Counted from the first letter of the stretch, positions 1 through 30,901 are shown. The stretch is DNA of 64,000 nucleotides from Haliclystus octoradiatus (GCA_916610825.1 OU744446.1:868001-932000); one strand, 5' to 3'. The notes: generated from the letters alone by a model not told the origin. A program made the numbers and translations.

Positions 1-145
1 TAATTTCTGCAGGCGGCTGGCGATGCTTGAAATTTTGGTTTTGAAGTATAACGAATTGAATTTCAAAACAAGGAAAGTATGAAATCCAAAAAACACAATT
101 ATAAATTAAAATAAACAATATTGATAATTGAAAGCTTTACAGAGT

Positions 146-379
146 CCTGACTGCATTTTTTGTTGTGCGCGGGGAATATATTCCCTGCTCATTTTTCTTG
201 AATTGGTACTAAACCTTCTTTAAAATACAAAATATCCTCCGCGCATCTGCGCAACAATGCAGTCAGGCCAGACTGAAAAGTTTGTTGTGCGCGCCTGAGA
301 CTTTCCTACATAGGATTTCAACTAAACTTGATTGAATCTCAGGCGCGCAAATTGCAATCTTTTCAATCTGGCAGTCAGG
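146..379. repeat. pair of adjacent foldback elements
   Basis: Two neighbouring inverted repeats. Positions 146-267 open with CCTGACTGCATT and close with its imperfect reverse complement ending in GCAGTCAGG. Positions 268-371 open with CCAGACTGAAAAG and close with CTTTTCAATCTGG. A third CAGTCAGG follows at 372-379. Both arms carry TTGTTGTGCGCG near the inner side, so the two elements are related. They look like small non-autonomous DNA elements or foldbacks. I saw no gene in 1-942 apart from this. Confidence 0.6.
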
Positions 380-942
380 TACAGAGTTGAACAGAGTTTT
401 CAAGATTCTGCACTTTGTGACAACCATGTATGCTTGTTCATCGACCTTGCGGCATGAAAAACAATTTCAGTCAAATAATCAAAATATCAATTTGTGTCTT
501 TGTGACAAACTGACAATTACTATATTTGATAGATATGACATCTGATCTTAATATTCAAACTAGCTCTTTGTTCACATTGATTATGTTTCATATACATTTT
601 AATTTGATTATATGATATAGCTACGTTAGTAGGCATAATGAATCGTTAGCCTAATCAGGTTGGTTGTGATGTTGATATTAGCTGCTTAAGCAGGCGGCTG
701 TTGACAGTATTTACTAATACTAAGAAATAAAAACACAAACAAACTTACCATTGCGATTTAAACTCTTGCGATATCCTTTATAATTACCAATAGATTTGAT
801 AAACAGATACTTTATATTGATAAATGATAACTTAATATAGTTTATTATGACTACATTTTCTGTATAATATGTTTTTTTGTAATTGAGTTTGAATTCCAAC
901 CACCTGATTTCAAAAGTTGAAATGTGAAAAGGAAAGACTCTT

Positions 943-1012
943 ATGAAACTGTCTCTCTTATGCGATCTCACTATGATGAGTGACTATGGAATGTCGAGAA
1001 AAACAATAGAAG
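943..1012 (+). CDS. tentative first coding exon of the MPDZ-like gene
   Basis: The first secure exon of the MPDZ gene (2830) begins in the middle of a codon, so an upstream exon must supply the start. This stretch is open from an upstream stop near 925. It has in-frame ATGs at 943, 973, 976 and 991 and ends GAAG before GTGATG, which gives the phase needed to form Asp at the junction. From ATG 991 the protein would begin MSRKTIE followed by DTNR of the L27 domain. The implied intron of 1.8 kb contains a LINE fragment. The donor is not a strong consensus and no transcript supports it, so another upstream exon remains possible. Confidence 0.3.
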
Positions 1013-2271
1013 GTGATGCAGAAATGGAGGAACGCAGTGGACGTACAACTATACAAATTTAACTTATTATAATTACTAAAAGAGGGTTTAGATGCAATAA
1101 TGCCGCTAGCTCATGGTAAGATAGATGTTTGACTACATATTAAATTCATATTTACGATATTTTATTCTGCTGCTGCGGACTGCGGTGTGGATTTCTTAGC
1201 AGTTAAATACTAGCCAAGCTAGCTGATATTTGGCAGACGGATGAATAGATGTTGTGACTTTATTATGTTGAAACTTCCAGTTTATACGTTTCATCAGCTT
1301 ATTACTGTTGTGAAGCTATATCTTGTAGACATATAATGATAATGTGGTCTTTCTTGATTAGTAGACCAGACATGGGCACTGATATTACTTTCAAAGTTTA
1401 TAAATTATATAATTGAGGCATATAAATCACAGAAAACTTGCTCAATACTGTAACCTTTGAAATTCCTTCTCGCGCATTAAAAAGGCATATTAATGATATT
1501 ATACTACAACTTTCTGCTACAATTAGATACAAGTTTATAAAAGATGAATTACCTTAATATCATTTATCATATATAAATATAAGAATCTCCCTGCAATCTG
1601 CAGACTTACATGATTGTATTATTGTACAATATTTCTTTGAATTTGAAATATTCATCATTCATGTTTTTGAACACAATTTATAACAATTTGTTATAACAAT
1701 AATCTGCAGTGGTATATTTTATTTGTTTGAAAACCTTTTCAAACTATTTAACTTCTGTAGACAAGCTAATCAGCAATGACCTGGAACATTAAACAAGTAA
1801 CCAAGCTCAATTGGGTAAATTAAATTAAATAAATAATTTCTCGTCAACAATTTCCAAGATTTCGAGGCGTTCTTGTTTCATTTTTTTCTAGATAAGGAGT
1901 ACCAGTAACTTATTATAACTAGACCAGATCTTCTGCTTACTGCACAATTCACAAGGTTCAGTTATGCAACAAAATTTATATCAACACACACCTGAGAGTC
2001 TTGGTGAAGCACCAAACACTTCCAGTACAAACGTTTGCTAAATATTGCACATTCTAATCTCATTTATTTTTTTTTCATTTTTATGACCATTTTATATACA
2101 TTTTGAGCTAAGAAGGTATAGTGTAAATCGAATATCTATATTAAATGGCTACCTCACACCAGCCAATCAAATTGCAAGATTACGTTCAATTATGACGCCA
2201 TATTTTAATAATAATCTTTCCATTGGTTTGAGAGACAATCAATGAAAATGTAGACCTAAGGTCACAACGTC

Positions 2272-2272
<1 letters not shown>

Positions 2273-2309
<37 letters not shown>

Positions 2310-2797
2310 TTATTCAGAATCTTCAAGTTATACAAACTTTTTTTCAAAGGACTGATACATAGCTAAGTTAACAGGAAAACAGACATTAAGTAAAAAAAGG
2401 TATAAATAACAGGAAAGAGTGGTAAGTATAAAGTATATTAAGAACGTAAGTGCTTCTCAAGGAGACGTTTGAAAGTAGGCCTGCTTTGGACTTCCTTCAT
2501 TGCAGACGGTAGATCGTTCCACTTATGCGCACCAGCATCTTGAATTGAATGACGATGGCTCGACTTGATGTAAATGTCATTGTGGGCGTGAGATCTTGTT
2601 CTGGTGGAATACGGCAGTTGGAAAAAGTCGGAAAGCAAAAGAGGAGCTAGTTTGAATTTAATTTTATGAGTGAACATTAGTTGATGCGATGTTATTCTGT
2701 CTCTAACAGAAAGCCAACCTAGTTGACTTTGCATATCAGAGACACGAGTGCCGTAGTTACAACGTCTTGTTGGGATTGATAATTTAATGCAATTCAT
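2273..2797 (-). mobile_element. 3' end of a CR1/jockey-like LINE with a (TCA)n tail
   Basis: On the minus strand an open stretch of about 119 residues ends in the typical C-terminal tail of non-LTR reverse transcriptase ORFs: RTRSHAHNDIYIKSS, then AHKWNDLPSAM and a final FKRLLEKHL. It is followed by a short 3' UTR and a TCA/TGA microsatellite at 2273-2309, which would be the 3' terminus of the element. Only the end of the element is present, as with 5'-truncated LINE insertions. Related tails lie at 9616-9856, 30801-30901 and 55440-55790. It sits in the presumed first intron of the MPDZ gene. Confidence 0.8.
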
Positions 2798-2829
2798 CTA
2801 ATGCTGCTTGGATATATCTTAATTGACAG

Positions 2830-20492
<17,663 letters not shown>

Positions 20493-20565
20493 ATAATTAT
20501 TATAACATTCATATGTAATTATAGTATTGTTTGTTTTCAATTGTATAATTCGCTTCTTTTATTTT

Positions 20566-20571
20566 AATAAA
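20566..20571 (+). terminator. polyadenylation signal of the MPDZ gene
   Basis: AATAAA 74 nt after the MPDZ stop codon. From here to about 21480 I see only a MITE fragment and no gene. The neighbouring 10-PDZ gene ends convergently on the other strand. Confidence 0.7.
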
Positions 20572-20699
20572 ATTATAGCATGCTCTCTTAAAGAAAACAT
20601 TGTTTCGTGAAACAAAAATAAAATCTAAAATCAAACAATTTTCGTTGGATTTTAAATTCTAGCATATTTACTGCAGTGACTCCCAATCTGTTCATTGTG

Positions 20700-20782
20700 T
20701 TGAAAACCCTCTACATAAGGACCACCTGTCTATAACAGCCTCCTGGTAGAACTTCAAAAGAGGCTATGGCAGTTCACCGTAT
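20700..20782. repeat. MITE fragment
   Basis: Contains GGACCACCTGTCTATAACAG and ends GCAGTTCACCGTA. These match the interior and the end of the 177-bp MITE family. It is truncated and diverged, and lies in the gap between the two convergent PDZ genes. Confidence 0.5.
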
Positions 20783-21480
20783 CGAGAAAGACATTAAAAA
20801 AGAAAATCATTTCCATTTTCCTGGGATAGAATGATTGTGACATCCAGAAAGGGATTGATACAGAACCATTTCAAACTGAATAACAGCTATATGATATTAT
20901 TATTATATGATATCGGAAACAAAAACTTTGACATATCCCATTTCTTTAAATTGGAAGTAGCCTTTAATCTGCGGGCTGTTATCTTCCAGGTGATAAAATG
21001 TCCAAAACGGGTTAACTTCATCCAAAATTAAGCAACATATCATCATCATCAAAATTCCAATAGACTTAAGTTCAAACCAAGGAGAAGGGTACAGCAATGA
21101 ACCTTGAATTTCATTCAGCTATGTTGCCTTGCTGGTGATGATGATGGTGGTGTGAATCACTTTACACTCAAAATGACAACATCATGCCTGTCTACAATCA
21201 CTACATCTCAATTAGCGTTATGAAATGTCCAGTGATGTCTAGAGGGAATCTCCTTTTATTGTAGTTGTCATGGTGATATTGCCTGCATTGTGTTTTGTAG
21301 AAGGGAACAATTTAATATACTTAGATCTAAGTGCTATGTAGATCAACAGAGAAATAACTAATAATTAAATATATCATTTTCAGTCAACTTCTTCTGTTAC
21401 TTCTAAAAAGTGAAATAAATTAAACATTTACAAAATAGATTTATACATTCTTCTCGAAATCCATTATGATACAGTATTAT

Positions 21481-21486
21481 TTTATT
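21481..21486 (-). terminator. polyadenylation signal of the 10-PDZ gene
   Basis: AATAAA on the minus strand (plus TTTATT), 37 nt beyond the stop codon at 21523-21525. Together with the signal at 20566 it leaves about 0.9 kb between two convergent transcription units. Confidence 0.65.
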
Positions 21487-21522
21487 TTCAAACTATGTAA
21501 CAATCTCATCAAATAAATTAAC

Positions 21523-24301
21523 TTAGCGTCCTTTATCAACCACGTCAATATTAATTAGTCCTTGCGGCTGTGATTTTAGATATATCATTACTTCTTCTCT
21601 AGTCATACCTTCAATATCTTTATGATTTATAAAACATATTTCATCCCCTGCTTTTACTTTGCCTTTTAGAACACATCCATCTTTGATAGTTTTAATTAAG
21701 AGCGGAGATGATCCATAGAGACCATTATCCCCTCCATCTAATTCTAAACCAAATTCAAAATTTGAATCTTTATGAATTGATATTGGTCTTGTCTGTTTAC
21801 ATGTATTTCCATTATCAATCGCATACTTTGTTGAACTAGAGAATACTGATTTTGATTTTCCACGTCTTTCAGATGAACGCAATTGCGGCGTTCGCAAAGG
21901 CGTAACCTCTGCAGGTTCTTGTATGTCCTTTGCTATTCTACGAGAGATTTTGAGTTCTATTTTCTTTGGTGTTTCTTTTAGAATCTTTAAAGCTTGATCT
22001 CTTTCTAAACCCCTTAACGAACGGCCGTTAACAGATATGATTCTATCTCCACACTTCAGTTGGCCATCTACCTCTGCCTGGCCACCAGTTAAAAGCCGCC
22101 TCACCTGAAATAGATAGATATCTGAGTAATGGTGAACATTATATTCCAGACAACATTTAAGCTAAAACCATATGTTTCATTATAGGCAGGGTTTGACAAA
22201 ACATTTTACCTTCAGGGAACTTCATTTTTTCGCAAAATATCTTTGGAATATTTCGATTACAGAATGTAACAATTAAAATGTTTCTTACAACAATGAGCTT
22301 TGATGAAAATGACATCGACAAGAAGCAAATATATGTGTTCTTTTTCTGTGAAATGAATAATTTATGCAATGATAGAAAATCATATTTTTTAGATATGACT
22401 GTGTGACCGAAGATGTTATTGAGCACATAAGAATTACTCTGATACAACTGCTATTAGAGATTTAGAGTGATAAAGTTAAAATGTCTGTTGACCAAAACGT
22501 AGTTGCAGCCAATTTCCATAACTTGAATTAAAAAGATTAATAATGTGTGTTTCCAACGAGTTCATTCAAGCAATTTATAATTTCTGCTGATCCATAAGTT
22601 CATAACAATCAAAATTTCTATTATTGTTTCTAAGTTGAGGACGAAAGCGTGCAAAAGGTTTAACAAGCTATAGAATCAAAAAAAGGCAATTAAATTTGAA
22701 GAGAAAAAGAGAATGAAGTTTCTCTCATCATTTTTACTTTGCTCTTAATTAATTTTGAAATTTTTATTCCACCTTCCGAAATCGAAATTCTTTGGAATTT
22801 GCTCAAGTTTTCATCAAGCTTCGGAGCATCACATGACCATCAGGTACCCAGGTTTTGTTGTACCCTGATTATAGGCGGAAAACAAACATTTTCTGTACAT
22901 TGTAAGCTGGTGTTGAAACTGTTTCATCAAATTTACAATTTACTGAGAGTCTGTATCAGCATCATAAACGTAATACACTAGGCACCAGTCTTTCTAATAT
23001 CTGCATTTATTTCTAGCAGAACAACAAGATTGTGACAAAGACGATAATAATGTTATACATTCTATGTCAAACACTGATTCCAAAATGTTGACGTTTAAGG
23101 GACGGCATAAATAAATTTTGTGAACAGTTCACCTGTTGAGCTTTTACCCGGACACAGGCAAACAACAGTGTGTCCTTGGTTACAAAATAATGAGGCATAC
23201 CGTTAATCCTTCACTTAGCACCGTTGTTGAGTTTCCTGAGACACCAATCCCCAGTCCTTTCTTTCCAAGGTTCTTAATTGCAATATCAAGCATTTCCCAT
23301 TCTTCAAAGTCCTCTTGGCCAACGACAGGTGGCAGTGTTTCCAAGAAATTCGATTGGACCTCTTCTTTGAACGAAGACATCTCTTTATTATGACTTTTAT
23401 GTGACATTACAGGTGGTGACGTTTGTTGCGTCGTATTGTACTCTATAACAATCGCATCACTCTGTTTTGGTACATGGCTTGTTATAGTTGCAGCCTCTAA
23501 AATACTCTTGTAGTTTGGTAAAGAGGGTCCGCTATCAATTGTATCAGACAGCAGAGAGTCAATATCTAGATCACCACGCCATAAAACCAATTCAATCAAA
23601 GGAGGACTATTGCTCAATAAATCACTAGCCATAGTCTGTGTGGCTCCTAAAACATAATAGGAATATATAAGATAGAAATATTTCAAACATTTATCAAGTG
23701 AACACAGCTAATACAACGAATACTATTAAATAACTACATTGTACACATATGTTAATTTACATTTATAGCATTGAAAACAAAAGATGTCCATTCATTATGA
23801 TTATGTTTGACAGACCCTTTAAGCACAAGTGCTTGGGCCCACAAGATAGTTACATACAAGATAGTAATTAGCAATACAGTGTATGGAACATATTGGAAAC
23901 GCAAATAGAAACACATTATTCACATCAAAATGTCATGAATATTAATTGCAGTATATACCATTGTGGGCAAATTTAATGTAGGTCGGCAAGGGAGGGGCTA
24001 CAAAGGCATTTGCTTTTGTGATTATTTTGTTACAAATAAATTCGAATGTGAGATTGTAATACAAACTGTGCCACATTCCAAACACGACATTACAAATCAA
24101 TCTCATTAAAATAGCATTTGTTTTGTTACCTTTAAGTTTGTTGCCATTGATACTGATTAATCTATCGCCTCTTTGGATGTTGTTTGATTTAGCAGCAACT
24201 GTACCGTCTATGATGCGTTTGACGTAAAGGTATCGAAGAAGGGTATCTGAGCCCCCTACAACAGTTATACCAAGGGGCTGGCGACCAGGTTCACGTACCA
24301 A
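21523..24301 (-). CDS. 10-PDZ gene, last three exons: PDZ8-PDZ10
   Basis: Exon 24301-24130 gives most of PDZ8 (PLGITVVGGSD, then RGDRLISINGNKLKG) and 23646-23201 completes it (SPPLIELVLWRG). The latter then adds an acidic linker and the start of PDZ9 (KGLGIGVSGN). The final exon 22104-21523 finishes PDZ9 (CGDRIISVNGRSLRG), has a basic Ser/Arg linker, and encodes all of PDZ10 (FGLELDGGDNG, then AGDEICFINHKDIEG). The protein stops seven residues after the last beta strand, VVDKGR. In PDZ10 the usual VNG is replaced by INH. Confidence 0.9.
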
Positions 24302-27300
24302 CTGTAAAATATTGAAAATTAAATGTAATTTAAATTTAAATGCTACCAAGCCAATTCGTTTCAGAAAGACTTTGTATGGTCAAGTCAAAAGGACTACCAA
24401 AATACTGGTAGAAGAAAGAACAGTTAGTATGGACTATACAAAGAGAAAATATATCTGTGAAGCAGGTTAAGCTATGATGGTTAAGATGGCAGGCGGTTGA
24501 TCTATTAATTAGTAAACCTAACATAGCCCAACTTAAGCTCTGATTCACACTTGAACTGTAAGACACACATGCAAATGACAACATGGTTTATAAAGTACTG
24601 AGAAAACAATGAGGGAATTATAAGCCTGAAAAGCTGCATAGAACAAGTTATATTCTGAAAACCCATTTCAAATACATTTTGGTGAAAGAAACATACAATC
24701 GATGCTGTCATTATCATTTACCTTGACGAGTAGTAACTTGCCATGTTCATCAAGCGGTTCTTCGTAATCTGATTCTTCTGATGTTATGTGATCATGATTA
24801 CCATTTTGTTCCCCAATCAACACAGCAACACTGCCTTTCCGTGTTTTATCAACGGTGGCGTACAATGGTTCTGGATGTTCCCTTTCCTCTGTTGCATAGT
24901 TTCTTATTGGTGTTGACATTGAATTTAGAATTGGATTGAAATTGTCTTTGGTACCACCTTCTGTTTCTGTTGATGAGCCTCCTTCAGATTGATGATCATT
25001 AGATCGGACATATGAACTACTAGAGAACTCTGATCCCCAATCACTTTCATATGTTGAACTATTTTGATTTCGATTGCGTGAAAAATCTTTCTCTAATATA
25101 TTTTCATCCTGTGATGCTGTTGTTGCCTGTCTGTCTTTGATAGTGGAATACGCATCCTCTTCGTCTGTCACCGTGCTAGCAGAGGACGGCGGTGGTGGGG
25201 GGAATTCAAAATGCAAGAGAGATGCCACAGATCCCCTTTGTTGCTTCTGGCAATTGCTACGTTGCTCTGATGAGGTAGAAGATGAACTGCTACGATTAGA
25301 TTCTGCTGTTGAAGATGATGAGTCAATCAATTGAAATGCCTGACCATTTTTAAGAGACCTAACGTCCGATGAAGTCGATCCATTAAACGAAAGTGTTCTT
25401 TTTAGACTCGTATTGCTTTTGCTCTTCTGTAATATCGACTGATCGTTCTGGTATGATTTGATTTGATCAGAATAAGATAAATCCTGACTTTCCTCTGTTC
25501 TGGAGCGCGGTGTTGTCTTCAATTTCTTCTTTAATTTACCAAAGAGAGTCTTCTTTTTCGCATCTTTGTCAACTTGATGAGTAGGATCATCTTGTACCTC
25601 ACGGCTGATAATCCTTGGCGTTGCAAACATATATGAGTCCATTTGCAACGGCACAACTGCTGACTTAGCACTACCACTCTCCATATGATTTTCAGCGGCT
25701 GATAATGTGCCTGGTTGAAATGGTCTCGGTGGGGCTGGGGGTAATGCGGTGGCAACACTCTCGTTATCTGATCCATTATCATATGTTGATTGTTCGTCAT
25801 AACACAATGGAGCTGAGTAGGGGCGTGGCGGAGCAGGGGGTAGTACCGTGGCAAGACTTTCATTATCTGACTCAGGATCATATTGTGGTATTTCAACCGT
25901 CGAAACCAAAGGTCGTGGTGGGGCACATGGCAATAGTGAGGCAACACTCTCATTATCTGAGAAATTACCATTTATTGATGTTGCACTATAAAGCGCAGAG
26001 GGACGCGGTGGGGCAGGGGGCAAGGCTGTAGCAACACTTTCACTGTCTGATTCATCGTTGCATAGCTTTGAAGTTGGTATTGGTGTTCTAAAAGCATGAG
26101 GGGGTGCTGGGGCAGGGGGTAGACTCTCCCCATCACTTTCACTGTCAACAAAAACTTGTGGTGGTGGAATTGAAAACAAAGATTGTTGTTTACGTCCAAT
26201 AAATTCATTAGTGTTGGGCGTGGCATTCGGTGCCACAGCAATAACCCTGACAATACCCCGTGACACATTCTTTAATATATGTTCAACTTTTGAAAGCGGT
26301 TTACCAATTAGTCTAACACCATTCACAGATATTAGCAGATCACCAGGTCTAGAAATAAAACATAACAGCCATTTAGATTGGTGATTATCAAATTTCAAAT
26401 TGTTGTACGAGGATGCAAACAACTGACATATGTACATGCATGACGTGAGACACAGGTGACACAACAAATTGATTCACTCACCGGATATTGTTGTCTCCCT
26501 CTCTCCCAACAACACCATTTGACAAGATCTCAGTTATGACAACATCTCCATTTTCGTCAATTAGAACTTTGATACCAAGCTGACGAAAACCTTTTTGATA
26601 TTCAATTAAAAAAGGACAATTTGCTGATCTCTTTCCAATCTCTAAACGACTACCAAATAGAGGATCGTCATTTTCAGACGCACTATCTGATGAATCAGAA
26701 GATTTATTACTACCGTCTGAATCTGAGTCTGTATCTTTGTCATATCTACTTGGTCCTAGTGGCACTGCTGATTCAGCAATTCTTGGTGGAACACATGTGT
26801 CTGATGTAGATGGGATACGCAGGATTCTTGTACTGGATATCTTTCTATTTGGAACAGTTGGAGATACATCGATACTGGAGCCTCGTAGTAAAATGTTTTT
26901 TCCTTTAGTATCAGCAGGGGATTCTGTGTCATCAACGACAACCTGTGGTACATCCATAGAGACAGAGCGTTCGATGCCTCCTTTTGATTTTGCAGTGTGT
27001 TTCATTGTTTTATTTGATGATGGTTTTCTTAACAATACAAATATTATTGACTCATCATCAGATGCTGCCTTGAGAATTTGTATTGCGGCTGGATGACTGA
27101 CATTTTTCATCACATGGCCATTGACCGAGTAAACAAAATCTCCCGCCTTAACCGATGTGTCTGTTTGGTCACAAACACTTCCTGGTTGGATTCGGCGGAT
27201 CTAAACCAAAAAGAAGAACGATTAAAACGGAAATACCAGTAACTGTAATGTTGAGTTAAATTAGTCATAATTAGTCATACTCAGTCATACTTAGTCATAA

Positions 27301-30300
27301 TTAGTCATAATTAGGCATATCGTATGAATAATCATGCTGTCATAATTTTGAGCATTCTAAAACTTCTTCAACTAGCAATGAAATCAATATCTGCAAAGCG
27401 CTTTCCAGATACAAGTTCTACTTGTCTATAGAATGCCTGTCAAGTATCATCTATCTATCTTAATTTGGACAAATTGATGTTTTCTCACAAGCCAAGTAAG
27501 CCATTAGGTTGGTGACTGGTTAAGTGAATAATAACCAAAGTTCCTGCAACACATTGAACCAGAGACTTAATCACTGCCCCAAAGAACACACTCAGGATTC
27601 ATTGTATTGTTACTGAAAGGTCTGACCTGAATGTATATAATTCCCCAACATCAATAAAATTATACAATAGCTAGTTAACAGCAAACCTACCTGCACAAAT
27701 CCTTTAGTTAGACCAGCATTGCTAGAAAGCAGACTGAGTCCAAGTGGTTTGCAATTAGGATTACTCACTCTAACAAAAACTGACTCAAATCCATTAGGAA
27801 TATAACCAGGCAGCGGTATGGCACCACGATGTTCAACTGCATCCTGGGATGGACTACTTGAAAATGAATGCGAGTTATGAAGATGAGGAGTTGATGAGTT
27901 GGGACTGGGGAGGAGATTGATGTCTGTTTGATGATCACCATTGTGCTTTGAATCAAACTCACTGGAATATGTTGAATCAGTTCCAGAACTTGAATGGAAA
28001 TCTTGATGTATCACTGAGAGTGGTATTCTGGGGGATGGCTTGTCAGACGAAGACAGCATTTCAGGTAACATACTACTCCGGCGAATAGACAGAGGGTATG
28101 GCCTTTCCACAGGTTCTTTTGCAACAAAATTTGGCATAGATTGAGATGAAAAACTGTCTTTAGGCTGTATCCTAACACCTGCCGTCAGGAATTGCTTTTC
28201 ACTAGCTGTCTTGTTCCCCTGGCCTCGGCGGATGACAAGTCTTGTATTAGGTGGCATGTCTTTTATGACAGATCTAATAACCTTGGGTTCAAGCGAGGCA
28301 AGATCATAATGATTGATATTGAGAATTTCATCGCCTGCTGCTAAGCCGCCAGGTATACCAGTGCATCGCTCTGATGCTGAATTGCTGAGAACAGCCTTAA
28401 CAAACACGCCATTATGGTTAACATCAGATGTGGCATTTTTCTCGATTCGAACATTAAGACCAAAAGAGCCTTAAAATTTGAAAAAAAGTATTATCAACAA
28501 GTTGTGAACAACATATATTCAACATTTTATGCAATACAATCAAGGTAAATTGACCACTATAGACAGGTGGCCTTTATATATAGGGTTGTTTCAATAGAAT
28601 AATGCTTTTTAATATTACTGAAATGGCCACTATAGACAGGTGGACCCTGTAGCAGATTTACCTGAATTATCTTTCTCTAAAAGAACATTGTAGATATTTT
28701 CAGTTGAGCAAAGATTGACTTGTTGGTGATCATTTGGTTCGTCTCTCTCGTAATGAAATGAACGAACAACGTCAACATTAAAAATACTGGATGCATCATC
28801 ATCTATAGTGGAACTAGACGACGTAAGAATCCAACTCTCTTGAGATTTTGATGCAGTTAATGTAGTTGTTTGATCGCCAGATGAATCATGGATTGTCATA
28901 AAATCAACAGATGGAATTTCGTTAGGCATAGAGACAGATGATGAATCCTAAAAATCAAACAGAGAGGTGAAAAAATAAGAAGATTTTGCATATGTAATAG
29001 AAACTGTTTAAAGGTTTAAACCTTTTAAAACGGATTAGGGTTTATAACTGATGTTCCTCTTGAAATGTACAAATCAAAATGGAGTCACACGATAATATTA
29101 TCTATGTCAAAATGTCAGTAGCAAAATAATAAAGAAAGTAAACCATTGCGATGAATATGAGAGTTTATTCAAATGCAAAATATGGTCGTTAGATGGCATT
29201 GCACCAAATGTATTGCAAAAATAATTACATATTTATTACAATAATACAGTGTCAAAACACAGTGATGTAAGCGGATGGATATTGTGTATCCAGAATAAAA
29301 TCATTTGATTATTTTGAATTCTGAACCAAGATAAGATTTTTAATTATGCTTCAATTCAAGCTCAAGTCTACCTAGAGCAATACAAAATTGAGGTTGAATG
29401 GATGAATATTTGTTATATCGGCAACTTCAAGATAATGACTTACATCTGGAACGGTCCAATTAGAATAATCTGAGTCTGCATTTGATATGATTGAGTTGCG
29501 TCTTTCGCTAAAGGCACGATGCTTGCCTAAATAATGTTAGACAACATAAAATATTAATAGACAGTATGTGAAGTCTTTGGATTAGCTGAGACAAAATAGT
29601 TAAGAATCAGAACTGCACAATATTCCCAGGACAGAATTAAAAACATTTTGAGTTCTATTTGGTAGCTTAATGATTGGTCCACATCCAAATTCAACTACTC
29701 ACCAATGACAATTGCAGGTGTCATTAAATCAAGCAATATCTCAGGAGCTTTAAAAGGCATTTCTTTGTTGGGTATGTTTGCATTTCGGATAGTTGTGCTT
29801 AAATCTGATTCTATAGGTTGTAGTCTTTTGATGAGCAGATGGACATTACCAGGAGAAAGGCTAGCCAAAACGGTGAAGGCATCTGTGAGAGTAGCGTAAC
29901 GCAAAGACGTGTTGTTAACTTCCAGCAGTTGATCCCCACATCTATCAAAAAGGAAATACTCAATATTTATTTGTGTAAAAAACACATTGGCCACAGATCT
30001 GATATTATATCTCAGGATGTGTGAGGCTTCAAACGCAAACAGCTACAATTTATTTACTTAATCTAGTGGTTACTGTATTTATTAAATTTCTGCTAAAATG
30101 CAAATCATACCTCAATTTATCATCTTCAGCGGCAATTGAATCAGCAGCAATCTGCTGCACAAATATACCAGGCTTCTCTTTATCAGTTGCTCTAGCAACA
30201 CCGATACCTATGCCACGCCCCATCTCTGTTGTGAACAAACCATAAACACCATATAAGGTAATTTTAATAAATACATGGAAAATGATATGTTACAGCTCAT

Positions 30301-30856
30301 ACCTTTGTGCAGCGTAACAGGAAATATGATACCATCATCAACCAGTTTGACAGATTCATGGTGGTCAGTGTTGTACGGGTTTTCCTTGATAAGTAATGTA
30401 ACCATTCCTGTTGGTAATTCCTACGCAAAAGAAATCAGATTTATTCACTGATATACACTTTAGATTAATTTGTGGAATCTGACAAGTATTGTTTTTAGTA
30501 GTATAATTTTTATATTGCTGTGAATGATAATTATAGGCAATGTGAAGTAGGCATATCAAAGGCTAATCCATATGTATTATATTAAGTGTTCTCATTATCA
30601 TGCCATGGACATAAAGACAGGTGGTCACTGAAGGAGGGGGATTCTTACATCAAACATTTCAATCACTTCAACAGTTGAAAGCGTATCCATTGACTTCCCA
30701 TTGACTTCGAGTAGTTGATCACCTAGTAATGAAAAATATCATTGACGTTGTAAGGAAAGAGACAGCATCACATCCTCAGCATCACATCACATCATCACAT
30801 TTTTATTTCAGTCCTCTGAACGAACAATATCGGCAACTTAAAGGTCTTCTGAATAA

Positions 30857-30901
<45 letters not shown>

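Noticed and set aside
25531..26268. Alternative open frames opposite and alongside the proline-rich exon
   Set aside because: Shadow frames of a biased repetitive sequence. The PDZ-containing frame has correct splice phases on both sides.
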